Source: Wuchereria bancrofti
Taxonomy: Eukaryota; Nematoda; Chromadorea; Rhabditida; Onchocercidae
DNA length: 64,000 bases
Assembly (NCBI GenBank): GCA_005281725.1
Contig: SSBO01000012.1
Span: forward strand, 10,526,975 to 10,590,974
Direction: 5' to 3'
Positions 10,375 through 25,000 of this stretch are shown here, piece by piece. A program made the translations under genes and the position numbers. Numbering within the stretch: position 1 is the first letter of the stretch; each line of letters begins with the position of its first letter. The notes beneath the pieces are model-generated. The model was given only the letters and a program-made list of their open reading frames with translations, was not told the DNA's origin and searched no databases.

Positions 10375-13082
10375 TTATTTCACTACCCTCCTCTTTAAAT
10401 GATTCCTGACCTTCCCAGCGACATCGTTCTCTTCATTTTTATCTTCTGATGGTTCTTCCATGATTCCATCCTTTTGAATTTTGTTACGGATTCCGCCGGC
10501 AAGTAGTGCATGATATCTATTCCCCTGAAATTATATAGTTTATTGCTTAGCTATAGATGAGTCAAAAAAAAATGAATGGATTGATCAAGCTGATGCAACT
10601 TTTAAATGAAATTTCAATATAGTGTAATAGAAAATAAACTTTCCAATATTTTTTATAACTTAAATCAATTACCGTTAGGTAAAATGAGGCTACCAACTGC
10701 AAGTATATCAGTTTTTACGAGCAAAAATTTATACCATTAATGAAAATACTGAGATCAGATGAATAACTCTCTATTCAACTTTGATATTTAATATTATTCA
10801 ATGAACAGCAATGGATTTTTTAAAACGTTTTTAAATGAAGAATCTTCAAGAAGGAAAAAAAAGTACTTTTTTCAAATAAGTGCAGTAGAAGAAATTGCAG
10901 AAGAGCAGAAAATACGAAAAGTAAATGGTAAATGAGAAATACAGATTACTCCAGGTTTGCTGACAAGCACGTCCAGAAAGCTTTATTCGCAGAATGTTTA
11001 TTCCTGGAACGAACGTAAGAAATATTGTTTCAGTACCACAGTTTAATTTAACTGAGATAACTGCTCTCTGAATACGGTATACAAAACAGATAGAAGACAA
11101 ATGGAAATGATTCAAAAAACGTAGCAGAATCTTTGTTAACAATTCAACTATCCTCAAGTGTCACAGCAGTCCAACTTTTCCTCACTTAAGATTGTAAATT
11201 TAATGACCAGCCAAACAAGGAATGATTTCTGGAATGATTATTGCTGTCAAAAAATCAAGCCCTTAAAATTAACCAATAAAGACTCCTCCAACCATCTGTA
11301 AGATCTGCAAAATTGTAACCATCATCGCCGCCATTTTTGGAAGCCGTTTACGCATTGCCCGAAGCGCATAGTAGGTGTACATAAATGCATGCACAGTGTA
11401 ATTCATCCATATAAACCATCGTCCTGAAGCCGTATGATCCTGAAAGAAAAACAAACCATTTTATGGAAATATTTTTTTTACTCAAACATGAGAATAAACT
11501 TATTCATGTATTTAACAACAGCTTTTGAAAAAAAGGTCCATTAAAATTTGTAACCATTTGCAATGGTTTTCATTGTTTTAGAAAACAAAATTTTGTAAAA
11601 TTGTGCATGTGAGTGGAATGCGTAAAATAGTATTTCCATTTCATCATCAAAGATGTTGACAGTAGAGTAGCTGCCTGACAAAATGCCAAAAGATTTGCTA
11701 AATTTAACTTTATATTTTAAAACACAGCGCTACACATTCCCATGCATTGAGACGAAATGCTGTTTTTTATAATAAGTGTATTAAAGATAAGTGGTGTATT
11801 TAAATAAGAAATGCTAAAAGGAAGGTAATCACTAAGAGTAAGTAAAACTCATAAAAGCTGAATAGAAAAATAATCGACAAAGAGACCTACTTTGTAAGCA
11901 TGCCATGTGTAAACAAGCACGGTAACATGATGGTACCAGTGAAGAAAAAGCAGCGGACGCTTGCGCAGCACAATAAATACTGTGTCACCAAATTCAGCAA
12001 CCTAAAATGATGAAAATATTCATCATCCTCAATAAAAATAAACCATTCAAGCATACAACAAACAAATTCCATTGCACATTATTTATACTATAATCATGTT
12101 CCATCAACCATAACATGAATTGTTTATTAAATTTACTTCCACCATAGCTGTAAGTAAAAGACAATTCTCGTGAGCTGCTCGTGCAAAAAAAGATTTCTGA
12201 CCATAATTAATGGGTGTAACAAAAACACAGTTCATGATTACCAATGAGATTGAAAACAGAAAGTCCTTTTTTTTTAATTTTTTGCTTACGAAAACTGTTT
12301 TTCATCAAACTTATTCATCTAACTGTATAATCCCAAAACTTATAAAACTCATACCTTGGACAAAGCAAACATTTCGGTCCAAAATCCTGTAACACCCTGC
12401 GCAAATGAAGCTGTGCATATCGAATATTCGAAAGAATTCTCTCGAACACTCCACAATAATTCCGGTGTCATTCGACATACGCCTACGAGGGAAAATAATG
12501 CTAAACCAAAATTCCATGCTATTAGTAGATTATCTAGGCAAAACGGTTTGCGTGATTCCATCAGCTGCAACAAACCAAAATTAATAGTTACCAATCAATG
12601 CTGTGAACATTCCCCGATTGACAAGAAATAGGAAGTTAATTTACAAGACAATATATAGCTTGAAAATACAGGAGAATCCATGTTCCCTGCACGTTTAGTT
12701 CTAGATCTCTTAAAGCTAAGTAAGCATTTCTGGATCCAGTTATTGAGTTATTTAGCGTGAGCGTATGTCGAATCCGACTGAGATAATAAAGAAAAGCCAT
12801 TAAGCTTACTGCCGCGACTAAACTTTGGAAGGTAGAAGGAAAGAGAGCCTAAAATCCTATAATCAATTTTGAAATTACATTTCAAGCCTTGAGAAATATA
12901 AAAAAATGTACCTTTTGTCCAATATAAATAGAAATGACATATGCAATGGACGATGTTATGCTATGGAACCAGTTTTCTTGCATCCATTTGGTTGATTCCA
13001 TCATATTGAATTTCGCTTCAAATGGCATAGTATAAAGGTAATTTTCCAACCCATAATAAGGCCAATATTCCCATCGAGCCAT
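10375..13082 (-). CDS. ELO-family very-long-chain fatty acid elongase (ELOVL6-like)
   Basis: Six exons in phase (13082-12912, 12564-12355, 12001-11891, 11439-11274, 11003-10867, 10524-10375) encode 314 residues. The catalytic histidine box HWYHH is at about residues 148-152, preceded by [20 protein letters not shown]. Downstream are the family pattern [17 protein letters not shown] and several hydrophobic spans, as expected for a 6-7 helix ER membrane protein. ELO proteins condense malonyl-CoA with acyl-CoA in the first step of chain elongation. The C-terminus is rich in lysine and arginine (NHLKRRVVK), compatible with ER retention. The WYHH context and exon 1 style (WPYYGLENY) suggest the ELOVL3/6 branch, which includes C. 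elegans elo-3/-5/-6. I cannot say which paralogue, so no symbol is given. The start was chosen as the first ATG, downstream of an ATTCAG acceptor. Confidence 0.9.
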
Positions 13083-16000
13083 TTAGAGAGAATACGGAAA
13101 TGAAATCTGAATTTCACCTAAATCTTTCTCTTGTATTATTTCGCCTCAGTTAAAAACAGACAAACGTATCGTATCATATGCGATTAATTAACTTATTAAT
13201 TAAATAATTATTATCTACATGTTCGCAATTATCATCAGCAAACATTCATTATCATTGTATTTCCTATTTCTTCATAACACTTCAGAAAAAAGAAAAGAAA
13301 GAAATAACGTGAAAATGTGGCAAAATAACTTTTACATATCAATATATACATATGCTTGTAATATTCGAGGAAAAAAAACACTATACTGATTCATATGACA
13401 ATAATAGCGGATAAAGCAAGCAGAAAAAAAAAATGAATACATCAACAAAGGATGATGAAGAAAGTGAGAAAAAAAAATGAAAAACAAGCAGTTATAACGA
13501 TGTAAACAATAAGACAGACGTAACCGAAGTGAAGAAATCTGCTACATTTCAATGCTCGATTGACATTCAATTGTCCATCCTTAGAGCAAATGACGAGACA
13601 TCAAGGATTAGTACGATGACTGACCGACGTACTGTGGACTTTGATCCCTATTGCTTGTCAAACTTCCAAGAAGCTAATCATTTTCTTTTTCTTTCTTCTT
13701 TCTTCTCACCTGCTATCTTCCTATACTCTCTTGAATAATTCGTTCATTTACAGTCATAGAAAAAGCCAAAAAGAAAAAAGAAAGAACTGAAACCTCAGGT
13801 ATCCCAAAAACCAAAGGTTAACTATTACAAGGGATGTGCAACTATCTCGCTTCTCGGTGGCACAACATTAAAAGGTCATTGGTCGCACTAAATTTATTCA
13901 ATTTTAAGCAAAGTTGAAGCTTTGATAAAAATATAGGAATGAAGCATGTGAATATATAGTTAATTATTCGACGTTTCAGCATACTTGTTAACATCGATAG
14001 TGATAAAACAAATAAGAAATTTGAAACGTCTATTTTAGATAAAGTCTTTCTTATTCATCCATCATCAATTCTTGAGATTTTCAAAATTGTTTAGAAATTT
14101 CCATTCCGGTGATTAATGCTTAACTGAGTTAAACAGGTAAATATTTGTATGGGAAACCAATTAGCAAGTTAAATTAGCAGATCATTTGTTGTTATTGTTG
14201 TTGGAGTTGGAATTATAATACTATCAAAATTTTCATACAATAACAAATTGTTCACTAAATCATGAATTCCTTCTTATAATTACCTATAACATATCAATAA
14301 AATATCGAAATTGTCATCTAATAAATATAACCAAATTATCGAATCTTATTTAATGAGATTAATTAAGTATAACTCTTGAAGATATAATTCTAAAATGTTT
14401 CCTTCTCTTTTTCCTCCTAATATTGCTAATTTTTAATGATTGAATAAATGAATAAATAAATAATATATATACTTCCTTTTCTGCTATATATATATATATA
14501 TATATGTATCGAAGAGAAGCATCGATAAAGCGTCTCGTCGTTATACTTCAATCATTCTTTCACCATACTGAATCATATGACTCATGTAAGATTATTTTAA
14601 ACAGTTATAAAACAAAATTTCTTATCATACAACATTATAAAAATACATCATATAGAATTTGAAAATTTTTTTAAACATAGTAAGAATTTAAACTAACATT
14701 AGAGTAATTGTTAAAGATAGCGAGAAATTAGCAAAGTTTCAGAAAATTGATCCGATTACATCCATCCAGTAATATGATTTTTTATTACAAAAGTAAATAT
14801 TATGAGAAAAAAAATTATCGTTTCATATCATTCAATTCATATTATCTTTAGGATAAAAATTTACAATAAAAATTATTAAAATGAAAAAAATGCTGTATTG
14901 TTATGATATTATACTAATATATATATTAGTATACTAATATATATATATAGCAGTTACTCTAAGTTTTTTGGAAAGATAAATGAAAAGAGATTTTTGTCAT
15001 ATTTCAGCTAAATTTAAAATTTAATAACAAAAAAAAAGACTGGAAGAAATCGCTATGCAACTACCATTTTGCAAATTAACCGATTAACAAAAATATAAAA
15101 GGAAGCAATTAATTATGATGCATAAACTAAATTTAAATAGATGGATTGGAGTTTGAAAAGTATAGCTTCGGACAATTGCACAATTTTTAATTAGTTGATG
15201 AAAGAGAGAGGGAGAAAGAGAGAGGAAAATAAGAAGAAAGAGGAGAATTATAAAAGTCGTTTTAAATTGATGTGAGATAATTTAAAAGGTGTAAAATACG
15301 AATAGAATGAAACATAACACAAAATGGAACATCAATACGAAGAATAAGAATTTCATCAATTGCGAAGATGGAAAACTGTAAACTTCACTTTTTTTAAATG
15401 AAACTTCTTTTTTAGTTTCACATAACTTCGTAAATGTCCCCTATTAAAAAGAAGAAAAAAAAAAAGAACCGAATGCTTCTTATTTTTTAAATAAATTTTT
15501 AAGCCAGTCTCTCCTCACATGTTTTTTTTAATTCGCATTACAGTAGCAATAATAGTGTAAAATTGTGTAATAGTCTTCTCTCACTTTGATATCATCGAAG
15601 TACTTTAATTAGCAAAAAAAAGAAGATATATGTGGTAGTTTAAATTAAAAAATTTTTTTCTCCTTGCAAAAAAAAAAGTTCCTTTTTACAGCTTAAAGTA
15701 CAAAGCACTTCTGTTAATTTTGTCTGGAATGAAATAGCGTCTTCACATATTTGTCCGAATAATAACAAACTAATTAATTGTAAAATGAAATTTTATAAGT
15801 AAAAGAAGATAATGATTAAATAAAAAGTGCTGAATTTATAGCAAAAGATGTAAATAATGGCAGCATAAAATGAGTTAAAAGTAATAAGGTTAGAATAAGC
15901 AGTAACAATACGAGTATTTCTAACAAAAATTCAATAGTAATGGAGTAAAATGTATCCGAAAATTTTGATATAGGAGCTGTTTCAATAATCCAATTTTTAA

Positions 16001-17079
16001 ATTTTCAGATATTAGAAAATCAAAAAAAATGAAGGAGAAAAAGAAACGACAAAATGCGGATGATGGAATTATTCATCGAACTTACAAATTTTTCTGCATG
16101 GATAAGAAAGCTTTGAAACTTCGCACAACAAGCATTTGACTTTTATTAAATTCCCATAAGTTTAATTAATGCCTTTTAGAATTCATATTTCCCCTTCGAT
16201 TGCCATTTATTACCTATCAACTAGTCTCCATCAGTTATTTATCATTCTCGTTTCACTGAACCAAGAAGTTATGATATAAATGCATATTTTAAAGATCACA
16301 GAACTGTTAAAAAGCATGATAGATCTTTTATTTCAAAAATATAAAAATGATCAGAATTCGCAACAAAAAGGATAGGTTTCTTCTTAGTTAGCAATTTGCA
16401 ATTTTATTTTTTGACATATAAAGTAAAAGAAAAAATTAAATTTTATTTATAACGAATTACTGGAAAATGGGAAATAAAAAGAAAAAACAGTGTGAAATTC
16501 AAAATGACCTGAAATACAAATGTTTTGCTTGATTAAAGAATAAAAATTTAGTGAAAAATTAACAAATTACATCTACAAATAATTTAAATATTTCAATGAC
16601 AACGGTACGTTCCTAAATGATAACGTACCCGCATTCTGGTTATTTATAAAAAGTTAAAGGAATGAGTATAATTGATGAGATCTAATAATAGCAATAATAA
16701 TAATAATAATAACAATAGCCGAAAAAAATAGATGAGTTAGTATTGAAACCACTACACTAAATACTCAAACCTATAATGCTTTTCTTGGACGTACAGATAT
16801 TTAAAACATAAATTTATTTACCAATAACTATTAATTTGTCATTTGCACAAATAAAACAATGAAAGAGGAATAATTTAACATAATTTAGAAGTTCTAAATA
16901 TAACAAAAAACTTTCCTATTGAGAAATTTCAAAAATGACTAAAAGTTACACATAGGTTGGATTTTTACAGCGTCAAAATAATTTAATAACTTATCCACGA
17001 AAAGTTACAAAATACAATCAAATTCATCAGATTAACGTAGTATATTTCGAAGTCGGTGAACTTTTCTGGATTAAATGCA
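13083..17079. other. AT-rich intergenic region, no gene recognised
   Basis: About 4 kb between the elongase 5' end and the UNC-33 3' end. It holds (TA)n at 14487-14504, a perfect palindrome at 14910-14933, GA-rich DNA at 15203-15244 and short TAA/CAA repeats near 16690-16720. No coding exons with family resemblance were seen. Confidence 0.5.
14910..14933. repeat. 24-bp perfect AT palindrome
   Basis: Centre at 14921/14922, with arms reading TATACTAATATA and its complement. It is followed directly by another half-copy (ACTAATATATATATAG). It could form a cruciform; no function is assigned. Confidence 0.8.
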
Positions 17080-20000
17080 TCACCAGAATCCCGTAGAACG
17101 TCCACCTGGTGGATTCAGTACTTTTGTGGATGCACGCATGCCACGTGTATCTTCCAGCGCTGCTGCAAGCAGTATCAAATGAAATGATAAGCTCAATGAA
17201 ACATGAAGTTATAGTGTTAAGTAAAGAAAAATTTTTCAGCTTCTAAAGTGCTTAAAACTGAAATTTTTAAATAAAAAAGAAGTGAAATAAACCGGAATAA
17301 ACTGAATCGAACTGTTGCTTTTGTACGCTTTTCACAGGGAATGAACGGCTACTATTACTCCAATTCTCTTTAAGATTTGAATGATTGCTGTACGATGATA
17401 TACCGTCATTCATGACACCATTAAGTTGCACCTAAATTAGCTTGCTTCTCAAAATGATTAATCAATGAAGTAATTATTAAAACTTCCATAAATTTGCAAC
17501 TGATATGAACTAACCCCTTCCAACTGCTTCAGCATACAGTATAAATAGGGAGAATGCGATCCAAGCCCCACCAATTTACCTCGTTCTAAGTCGAACTGAA
17601 AAATGATTAAATTAATTAATCAGCAAAAAACAAAAATTAAAATTTTAAACACTTTTCATTATATGTAACTATTCAATAACTTAGTGAATCAATAAACAGA
17701 ATGATTCAGACTTTTTCAGGAACTTTATATTCCTCTTCTGCATATAATTAAACATGCTGAAGTGAATGTCCAATATAGTTCTAACGAATCTGATTAAATT
17801 CATTTCTGGAAATTTTTGAAGAAATAAAACAAATATTGTAAGAATAAACGATTAAAGACATTCAGAGCTTTTCAACATTACTGGAACAAATAAAATTCCA
17901 AAAATCCTAACCTTTCCATTGCTGTAAGCAATTCGTCCACCGCAAATGGTCATCACAGGTCTCGAGTGGGCAGTCGACATTTTGAAAAGCGACGGATGCT
18001 GATTTAGAGTGGACGTTTGATGCGTCATGGTTAATTTCCATAAAACCAAATCCGCATCTGCTCCAACGGCAATTCTTCCCTAAATATACCACATAAACAT
18101 ACCATATAAACAGCTTTTTGTTCGTTTTTTATTTACCTTGCTTTTCTTGCTATATAAATTTAGGCCTATCAATCAAATAAAGCTTTTTCTGACACTCGTC
18201 ATGTAATCAAGTAGATTTTTTTTTTACATTCATCAAATTTCGTCAAATAACAAAGCTTGACACTTCAAATTTTGAAAAACTGAACAGCAAGGAAGAAATT
18301 TCTAGCCAAAAAAAAAAACCTTTTTGGGATAAAGATTAAACACTTTAGCAGCATTACTACTGGTAATAGCAACGAAACGCATCGGATCGATCAATCCCGA
18401 CAAGACACCTTTGACCCACAACATCGACATTCTTTCTTCCACTGCGGATATGGCATTTTGAGTGAAATTTTCCATGGTCGAATCCTTTTTTCGCATTTCA
18501 CAATGACCAGATGTGCAGATGCATAATGGTAAACTAAAAATGTTAGTTCTAATTATTTTAATTTGCGTATTTAAACAAAATTTCCGATTTTAGCAAATCT
18601 TAAATTTTAAAATATTGTAGATCAAAAATAAAGTTTGTAAAATGCAAAACTATCATCCTTTATTTACTTTCTAGAAGTCAAAATAAAAGAAAAAAAAAAG
18701 GAACAGTCACCTAGAAAAACAAGATATAACTGCAGAGGGTGATTTAGCATATCTCCATGAAGTATGCAATGCTGAATTGCTTTTTTCATCATCCAATGCT
18801 GTTACGGGAATCTAAACATATTCTAAATAATTGTAGACATTTTACTACAACGATAAATTTTAGGAATTCCAAAATTATCCCTAATTATAGATTTATTGGA
18901 ACTTAAATAAAAAAAAGTTTTTTAATTCAATTTATAAATGTTACCTCTGGTATAAGCATATTACTACGTTGTCGCAACAAAACCTCAGCAGCTCCTGGGG
19001 AAGATAACGACATCACTGCAACCGGACAATTAGTCAATTTAGAAAGTACAGAAATACGATTGACCATATCGGCTTCAAGCTGCAACAGAATGTAATTAAA
19101 AGTTATCCGGGAAAATTAGGGAAACCGTTAATTCGACAAAATCCACAATAACGTATTTATTAATTAATTTAAAGATAATGCACGATGTTTGACAACTGAA
19201 CTCCATATATAGATAACCGAATAATTTCCTTTTATTCTCCCTAATATTTCAAACTAAATCAAGAAATGAAAGAACAGCAAGGATAGTTGAAGGTATGATA
19301 ACGACCCTTCTTGAAATTTAATAGTTATACAGTAGCAGATACATTATTTGGTTGGTCTTCAGTATCACTTTCTGGAAATTCCAGTAATGATGAATTTAGG
19401 TGTTGAAAGAAAAGCAACAAACAAGATACCGCTTCCGGTCTTGAAAGATGGAAACATTCCGTACCACTAATACCAGATGCACGTACTCGTTTTTCCAACA
19501 AAGCAATGATATCCTTATTTTCCGGAATTATACGAGCATGAACCCTAAGACTTCGACAATATTCGAGAATCTGCAATTCGATATGGGAGACAAAAATTAA
19601 AGCAGATAAAGTTCTATATATATATAAAGGGAATGAAGGGAAAGAAGAAAAAACGGGAACAAAAAAAAAAAAAAAAAAAGAAAAGGAAAGAAAGCTTACA
19701 TGAAAAAAATTCGATATTTAGTTTTTAAAGAAAATATGGGATTATTTCTTTTTTTGCCTCAAATTTTGAAATTTAAAAAGCAAAATAGAAGAATACAAGA
19801 TAATCAATCTTTTTTTTAAAGAAAAGAAAATAAATAAAGAACTAACCTCAAAAAGTTGTTCATCTTTCTGGATATTAATAATAAAACTGTTAATGCCTTT
19901 GTCATGCACTAATGCATTCATTTCTTTTCTAATCATATCATTCCATTCGGAAATTACCACACTGAATGCAACATTACACAATGATTTTGATTGCGCAACT

Positions 20001-22020
20001 TTGCATAAACGATCATATGCATTAAGTAATGTTTCTTGTGGCTTTGGTTGGATTACATCAATTATCTGAAAAAAAATAAGTAAAGAAAGAAAAGGTACTA
20101 TTTTTTTTTTGAAAATTCATATAAATTAAAAAATTTTATGTCTTTTAAAAAATTTTAATTAATATGAAAAAGGGGGAATGAAAACATTGTTAACCAAAAT
20201 TAAACTATAGTAGAAATAGTTTTAAAAAAAAGTTAATGTATTTTAATCGTTTGCATATGAAAATTTCGTAACGAATTTAATTTTTAATTAAAATCGATAA
20301 TATGTACCGTAGCAGTGCCACCAGCTAATGCAGCTTTTGAACCTGTTTCGAATTCATCTGCAGAATCCAGTGGTGAGAATTCCGTATAAATTTCGATACC
20401 CGCAGGCATTAATGCTTTATCGGTACCATCAATAATCTGTGCTCCTTGCGGTTCCTGGATCTTACTCGACAACTCCCTTTACATTAATTACTTTCACCAG
20501 TAAAAATGAATATTGCAAGGAAAATGAGAATTATCAATGATCAACCATATAATTAGCTATTTTTCAAGCTTATACAATTTAATTATTCTTTTAGTTTACT
20601 TTATCCAGCTTACATATAGCTTAAAATTTGCCTATCCACCCAAAATTCATTTCAATTATTATGTTCTAATTGTAATAAAAGGGAAGAAGAAATCACATGT
20701 CGTTTTAATATAATTCAGTTTAACTGAATCATTTCTTCTAAATTTAAACTATAAATAAAAATCCAAGAAGTATTATCTCTTACACAGCAAACTTATTAAT
20801 GAAAATTTCTCAGTTAAATATAAGCTTAATGTTTACCGGATGATGCCATCTTGGATGAGTACATCAGCCATATAGATTGAATCATCATTAATAATTTGTG
20901 CGCCTTTAATAAGTATAGCTCCAAATGTACCACCGCTTCCAGAATCCATTGATGTTTCTGTTACCGGTATTATTGCTGTCGTTGTTTCTATTGTTATTGT
21001 TGTTGGTGCTGGTGGTGGTGGTGGTGCTAGTGTTACTGCTACTGCTGCTACTCCTTCAACTGATGATTTCATCGCATCCGCTGTCGCATTCTTTGTCACC
21101 ATCATTAATGGGTCTCCTTCGATGCCTCCGCCTTCTTTTGCTATATTACATACTGCAGCTGGTGCAGCACGACTTACCACTTCAGCTCGTATAGCCGATA
21201 TTGGTAAGCCATTGCTCTCTATCACTTCATCATCTGTCTTATTCGTTCCATTCTCATCATCAGTCGTACTGCTGAAATATTCCGGACCAGGCTCATGTGT
21301 TTGTTGATACTCATGGCCTAAGTTATTCTTGGCAAATCGTTTTATTTCTCTCGATATACTACTCATCATTTGGCCTAACTCTATTTCTTTCTCTTTCTCT
21401 TTTTCATCCATTATTACTTGAATCATATTATCCATATAACGATCACTTGTATCCTCCTTTCCATTTTCCACTCCAGGCAAATGCTCTGGTCCTGGCTCTC
21501 CCAAATGTCTCTCATATCCTTTCATATGTCTATTTTCAGCTACTTCATCCGACTGATTAGCATTACTGTTACCACTTGTAGTAGTTGAAAGATTCGTTGC
21601 TTCTCCACATGTTTTGTCTTTTTTGGATGGTGGTACTTCACGTTCTTCGATAAATTGAAAACACGCATTTGGACCTGTAATTGGCTTCATCCCGAAAAAT
21701 TCCAGCATTGCCGGTGAAACATCTAAGCCTTTTCGGACCAAACGCTTTGATGATACGATTGCAGCATTTGTCGTAGTTGTGGTTGTAGTAGTAGTAGTAG
21801 TTGTTGTTGTTGTTGTGTTATCTTGCAGTACGTTTCTGATTGATTGCAACGATGTACTGCTTGCTTTACTTCGTGGACGTGGTGAACGACTAACATTAGA
21901 TGATGCGGAAGTGGAGGAACGTGATCCAGCTCTATCCGGTGATTTCGATTGTATCACATGTGATAATGGTGTTGGTGTTATAGGCTTCGATTTCTTCTTA
22001 GTAAAAATTTGTGATGTCAT
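17080..22020 (-). CDS. unc-33: UNC-33 / CRMP (collapsin response mediator protein), long isoform
   Basis: Eleven exons in phase: 22020-20837, 20476-20308, 20065-19847, 19570-19430, 19079-18945, 18811-18711, 18533-18320, 18079-17912, 17595-17515, 17431-17293 and 17162-17080. They encode 877 residues. Exon 1 is a 394-residue low-complexity, Ser/Thr-rich extension with a poly-Thr run near residues 69-84; it then enters the dihydropyrimidinase fold (GAILIKGAQIINDDSIYMAD). The domain continues through HLSRPEA, SSNAAKVFNLYPKKGRIAVG and ADADLVLWK. The metal-binding HxH of true dihydropyrimidinases is replaced (LMPAGIEIYTEF) and the GGTTMIIDH histidine is lost (GGTATIIDV), so it is a non-enzymatic CRMP. 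The C-terminus PPGGRSTGFW is CRMP-like. CRMPs bind microtubules and ankyrin and organise axonal cytoskeleton. A long N-terminus is known for C. elegans UNC-33L; shorter isoforms probably start in later exons. Confidence 0.92.
21773..21820 (-). repeat. Poly-threonine trinucleotide tract inside unc-33 exon 1
   Basis: On the coding strand this is (ACA)n(ACT)n/(ACC), giving an uninterrupted run of about 16 threonines. The same ACT/AGT-type trinucleotide recurs in other parts of this window. Confidence 0.85.
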
Positions 22021-25000
22021 TCTGTAAGAAATAGTACCATCATTATCACTGGTACCATCTCCTATATCATGTAACCCATAGAACGAAATATCATGTTTTA
22101 GCTTTTTTTCGCTATAGCAAACTTCAATTGGTGAGTTGGGTGTTGACCGGATATTAAAGGCATATAAATGCCCCTTAAGGGGCGCTAAGAATGGGAAAAT
22201 TTTGGCTGTATCGTTTGGTCGCGTTCAACGACCACCACTTTATGAGTGAAATGTTGACAGTCTTCTTTCACCACATATTGTCCTCAGATTTCTAGTTCGA
22301 TCTCTTGCAAATGATTTGAAATAATGACCACAATATACAATCAAATTTTCTTACATAAATTATCCTAAAATAAGATACTATTATATTCGCTCGAACGCTT
22401 CAAATATCGAATCAAAACGAGCCACAATTATAAAATTTCAAAGCATTGGGTGAAATAAGAATCACTACTCTTCCACCCTCTCCACATTTCTTTTTTTCTT
22501 TTTTTTAAATTCAAAGATTTCAAAGGGAATAAAATGCTAAAATTGCAGGAAATGCAAAATGATGGATGATTTTAACATATATCACAAAAGGGCCTAAATT
22601 AACATAATAAGACTAAATGATGAAATATAATTAGGCTTAGAAGAATGGAAAAAATAGAAAAAAAGAAAGGAGAAAATCAGACAGAATGGTGTATGGATGA
22701 GATTACTGATAGATTGTTTGACTGATCAAAACAGACATGCATTTGTCGTTTCGTTTCTTTTTTGATTTCTGTTGAGAAAAGAAAAAGAATAAATTACGCG
22801 TAATTAAAGTAATTAAATGGAATTTAATGGAAGAAGGTCGCTGGAGAATTTTTTTCTTTCTGAAAACGGAAATAGCAATTTAATTGTTAAAAAAGATGTA
22901 CCGTGGAAATGGAATTTCTTAGGAATTTATAAAATGAAAAGAGTTTCAAAAATAAGTACCCTTTTTTTTTGCTTCTATAATAAAAGAAGGGGAAATAAAA
23001 TGAATTTTTATAATTACAATAATATGTAGAAGAGATGCATGAAAACGTAAAAATTACAACAAATCAATGGATAAGAAAGAAACGAGTAAATTTTTCGATA
23101 AATATTAGAATCAAATGAACGCTACTATTTGTCCTTTTATGTCACATCCAATTAGCTGTTAATTGTATCAATTTTCTAACATAATTCTCTTCTTTTCCGA
23201 TCGTCTCAAACTAAATCATTCAATTTATTATGTTATTTATTTTTTAAAATTATATCTCATTTTCTATCATTCAAACTAACTAAGGTTAACAAAATATGAA
23301 ATTTTACAAAAAAAAAAAAGAAAAAAAAATTAACATGCAAAAGGAAATTCTCCTCTCTCCGTCTTAAATTGAAAGGATTGCACAGAAATAGAAGAGAAAA
23401 AAAGGACAAATAAAAAATGTCACTATATAATTTATTTGTAAATTTTGTGTTATATTTCTCTATTATTTCACTAAATTTGCTTTCTTTCATTTCTGAATTT
23501 TTCTTTTTCTTAAAAACGTAACATTCGGAAATTTCCTCCAACCAAATCAAATCAGTAATACTAAAAGAATTGAAAAAGAATTTTACTCCATATCATATTG
23601 GAATGTTGTTAGCGTCAATACGTATATTTATTTATATGTCAAAAAATATTACTTAAATATTTAAAAAAAAATTAATAAATTATATAAATCTATTACCATT
23701 AGACACACTGATATGAAAATATATGATCATTAAATTAATTTACTTACTTAAAACTGTATCAATACAAATTATTTTTCCCTCAACATTTCATGGTTAAAAT
23801 GAGAAGAGAAAAAATTACATATTTGTTCGAAATCAATAAAAAAGAAAGATTGAAAAATTGCTGTTACCAATTTCACAAAACTATTCAATAGTAAAATTTC
23901 CTTATTATTTTAAACAAGACCAAAAATAATTAGAAATTTGGTAATTCATAAGTAGCTCTAATTCTGGTGAAACTATCAAAATGCTAAGTAAATACTGCAA
24001 TAAAAAGGAAAAAAGTTTACACATTTGGAAGTTAAATTTGAAAAAAAAATATATACAATTGCAAAATAGTCGCATAAACTTTAGGAACGAAAAAAAAAGA
24101 AATGGTAGGATACTAAATTGATTTCGTGAACAAAATAGATAAATTTTTGCAAGTTTTCACTTTTTTAAAAAAAAGGCAACAATGAAATTTAAGGAAAAAA
24201 AAAGTTTTTTCATTTATGTTTTAATGAAATTTTAAGAATATAACAAACAAAAACATCAACAGCAGCAGCGGCACTTCATAAAATGATACTGAAATGAGAA
24301 ATTGATAAATCAAATTTTACAAATGAATAAATAAATAAGGAACAGGGGAAACATATACATTTATTTCATTCATTTATTTAATAATATCTATATTTAATTA
24401 ATTAATTAATCACTTTATTTATTTAAATACATATGAATAATTAAAATGAGTTATTTAGATTTCTATAAAATTAAAAAGGAAATAATTTCTAAATGGGAGA
24501 TTATATCATAATTTCGTGGATAGTATTAACACTGTTGAAAATATCAGACATACTATATTACACAAATAATTATAAAAATGATGAAAACAATGATATCGAC
24601 ATTCTTTTAACACAAATTTGATTAAAATGTTATATGTTCATGATGAAAGAAAGTGATAAGGCAAATATTTAACAACTTTTATAAACATACACTTTTTTTC
24701 CAGCATTTTATTCTATAATATTTTGTAAAATTTGTGAGAAAAACTTTTTTTCAAAAAAAAAAGAAAAAGGAATTTGCATTTAATTTTCATTTATATCTTG
24801 GTGCTTTTCGAACAGAATGCATTGTTCAATTTCGTTCCTGAAAAAAGAACCAAATATTGAAAATTAAAAGAAAAAAAATTGAAAAAATTCACTAAAAATT
24901 GATTGATAGAGATAAAATATATAAATAAGCAGATGTAATACGTCCAGTCAATTAATTACTATCATATGAAATGCAATCGTTTGATTACTTTTTAGATGAA

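Noticed and set aside
20925..22027. Several + strand frames opposite unc-33 exon 1
   Set aside because: They are antisense shadows of the repeat-rich coding exon.
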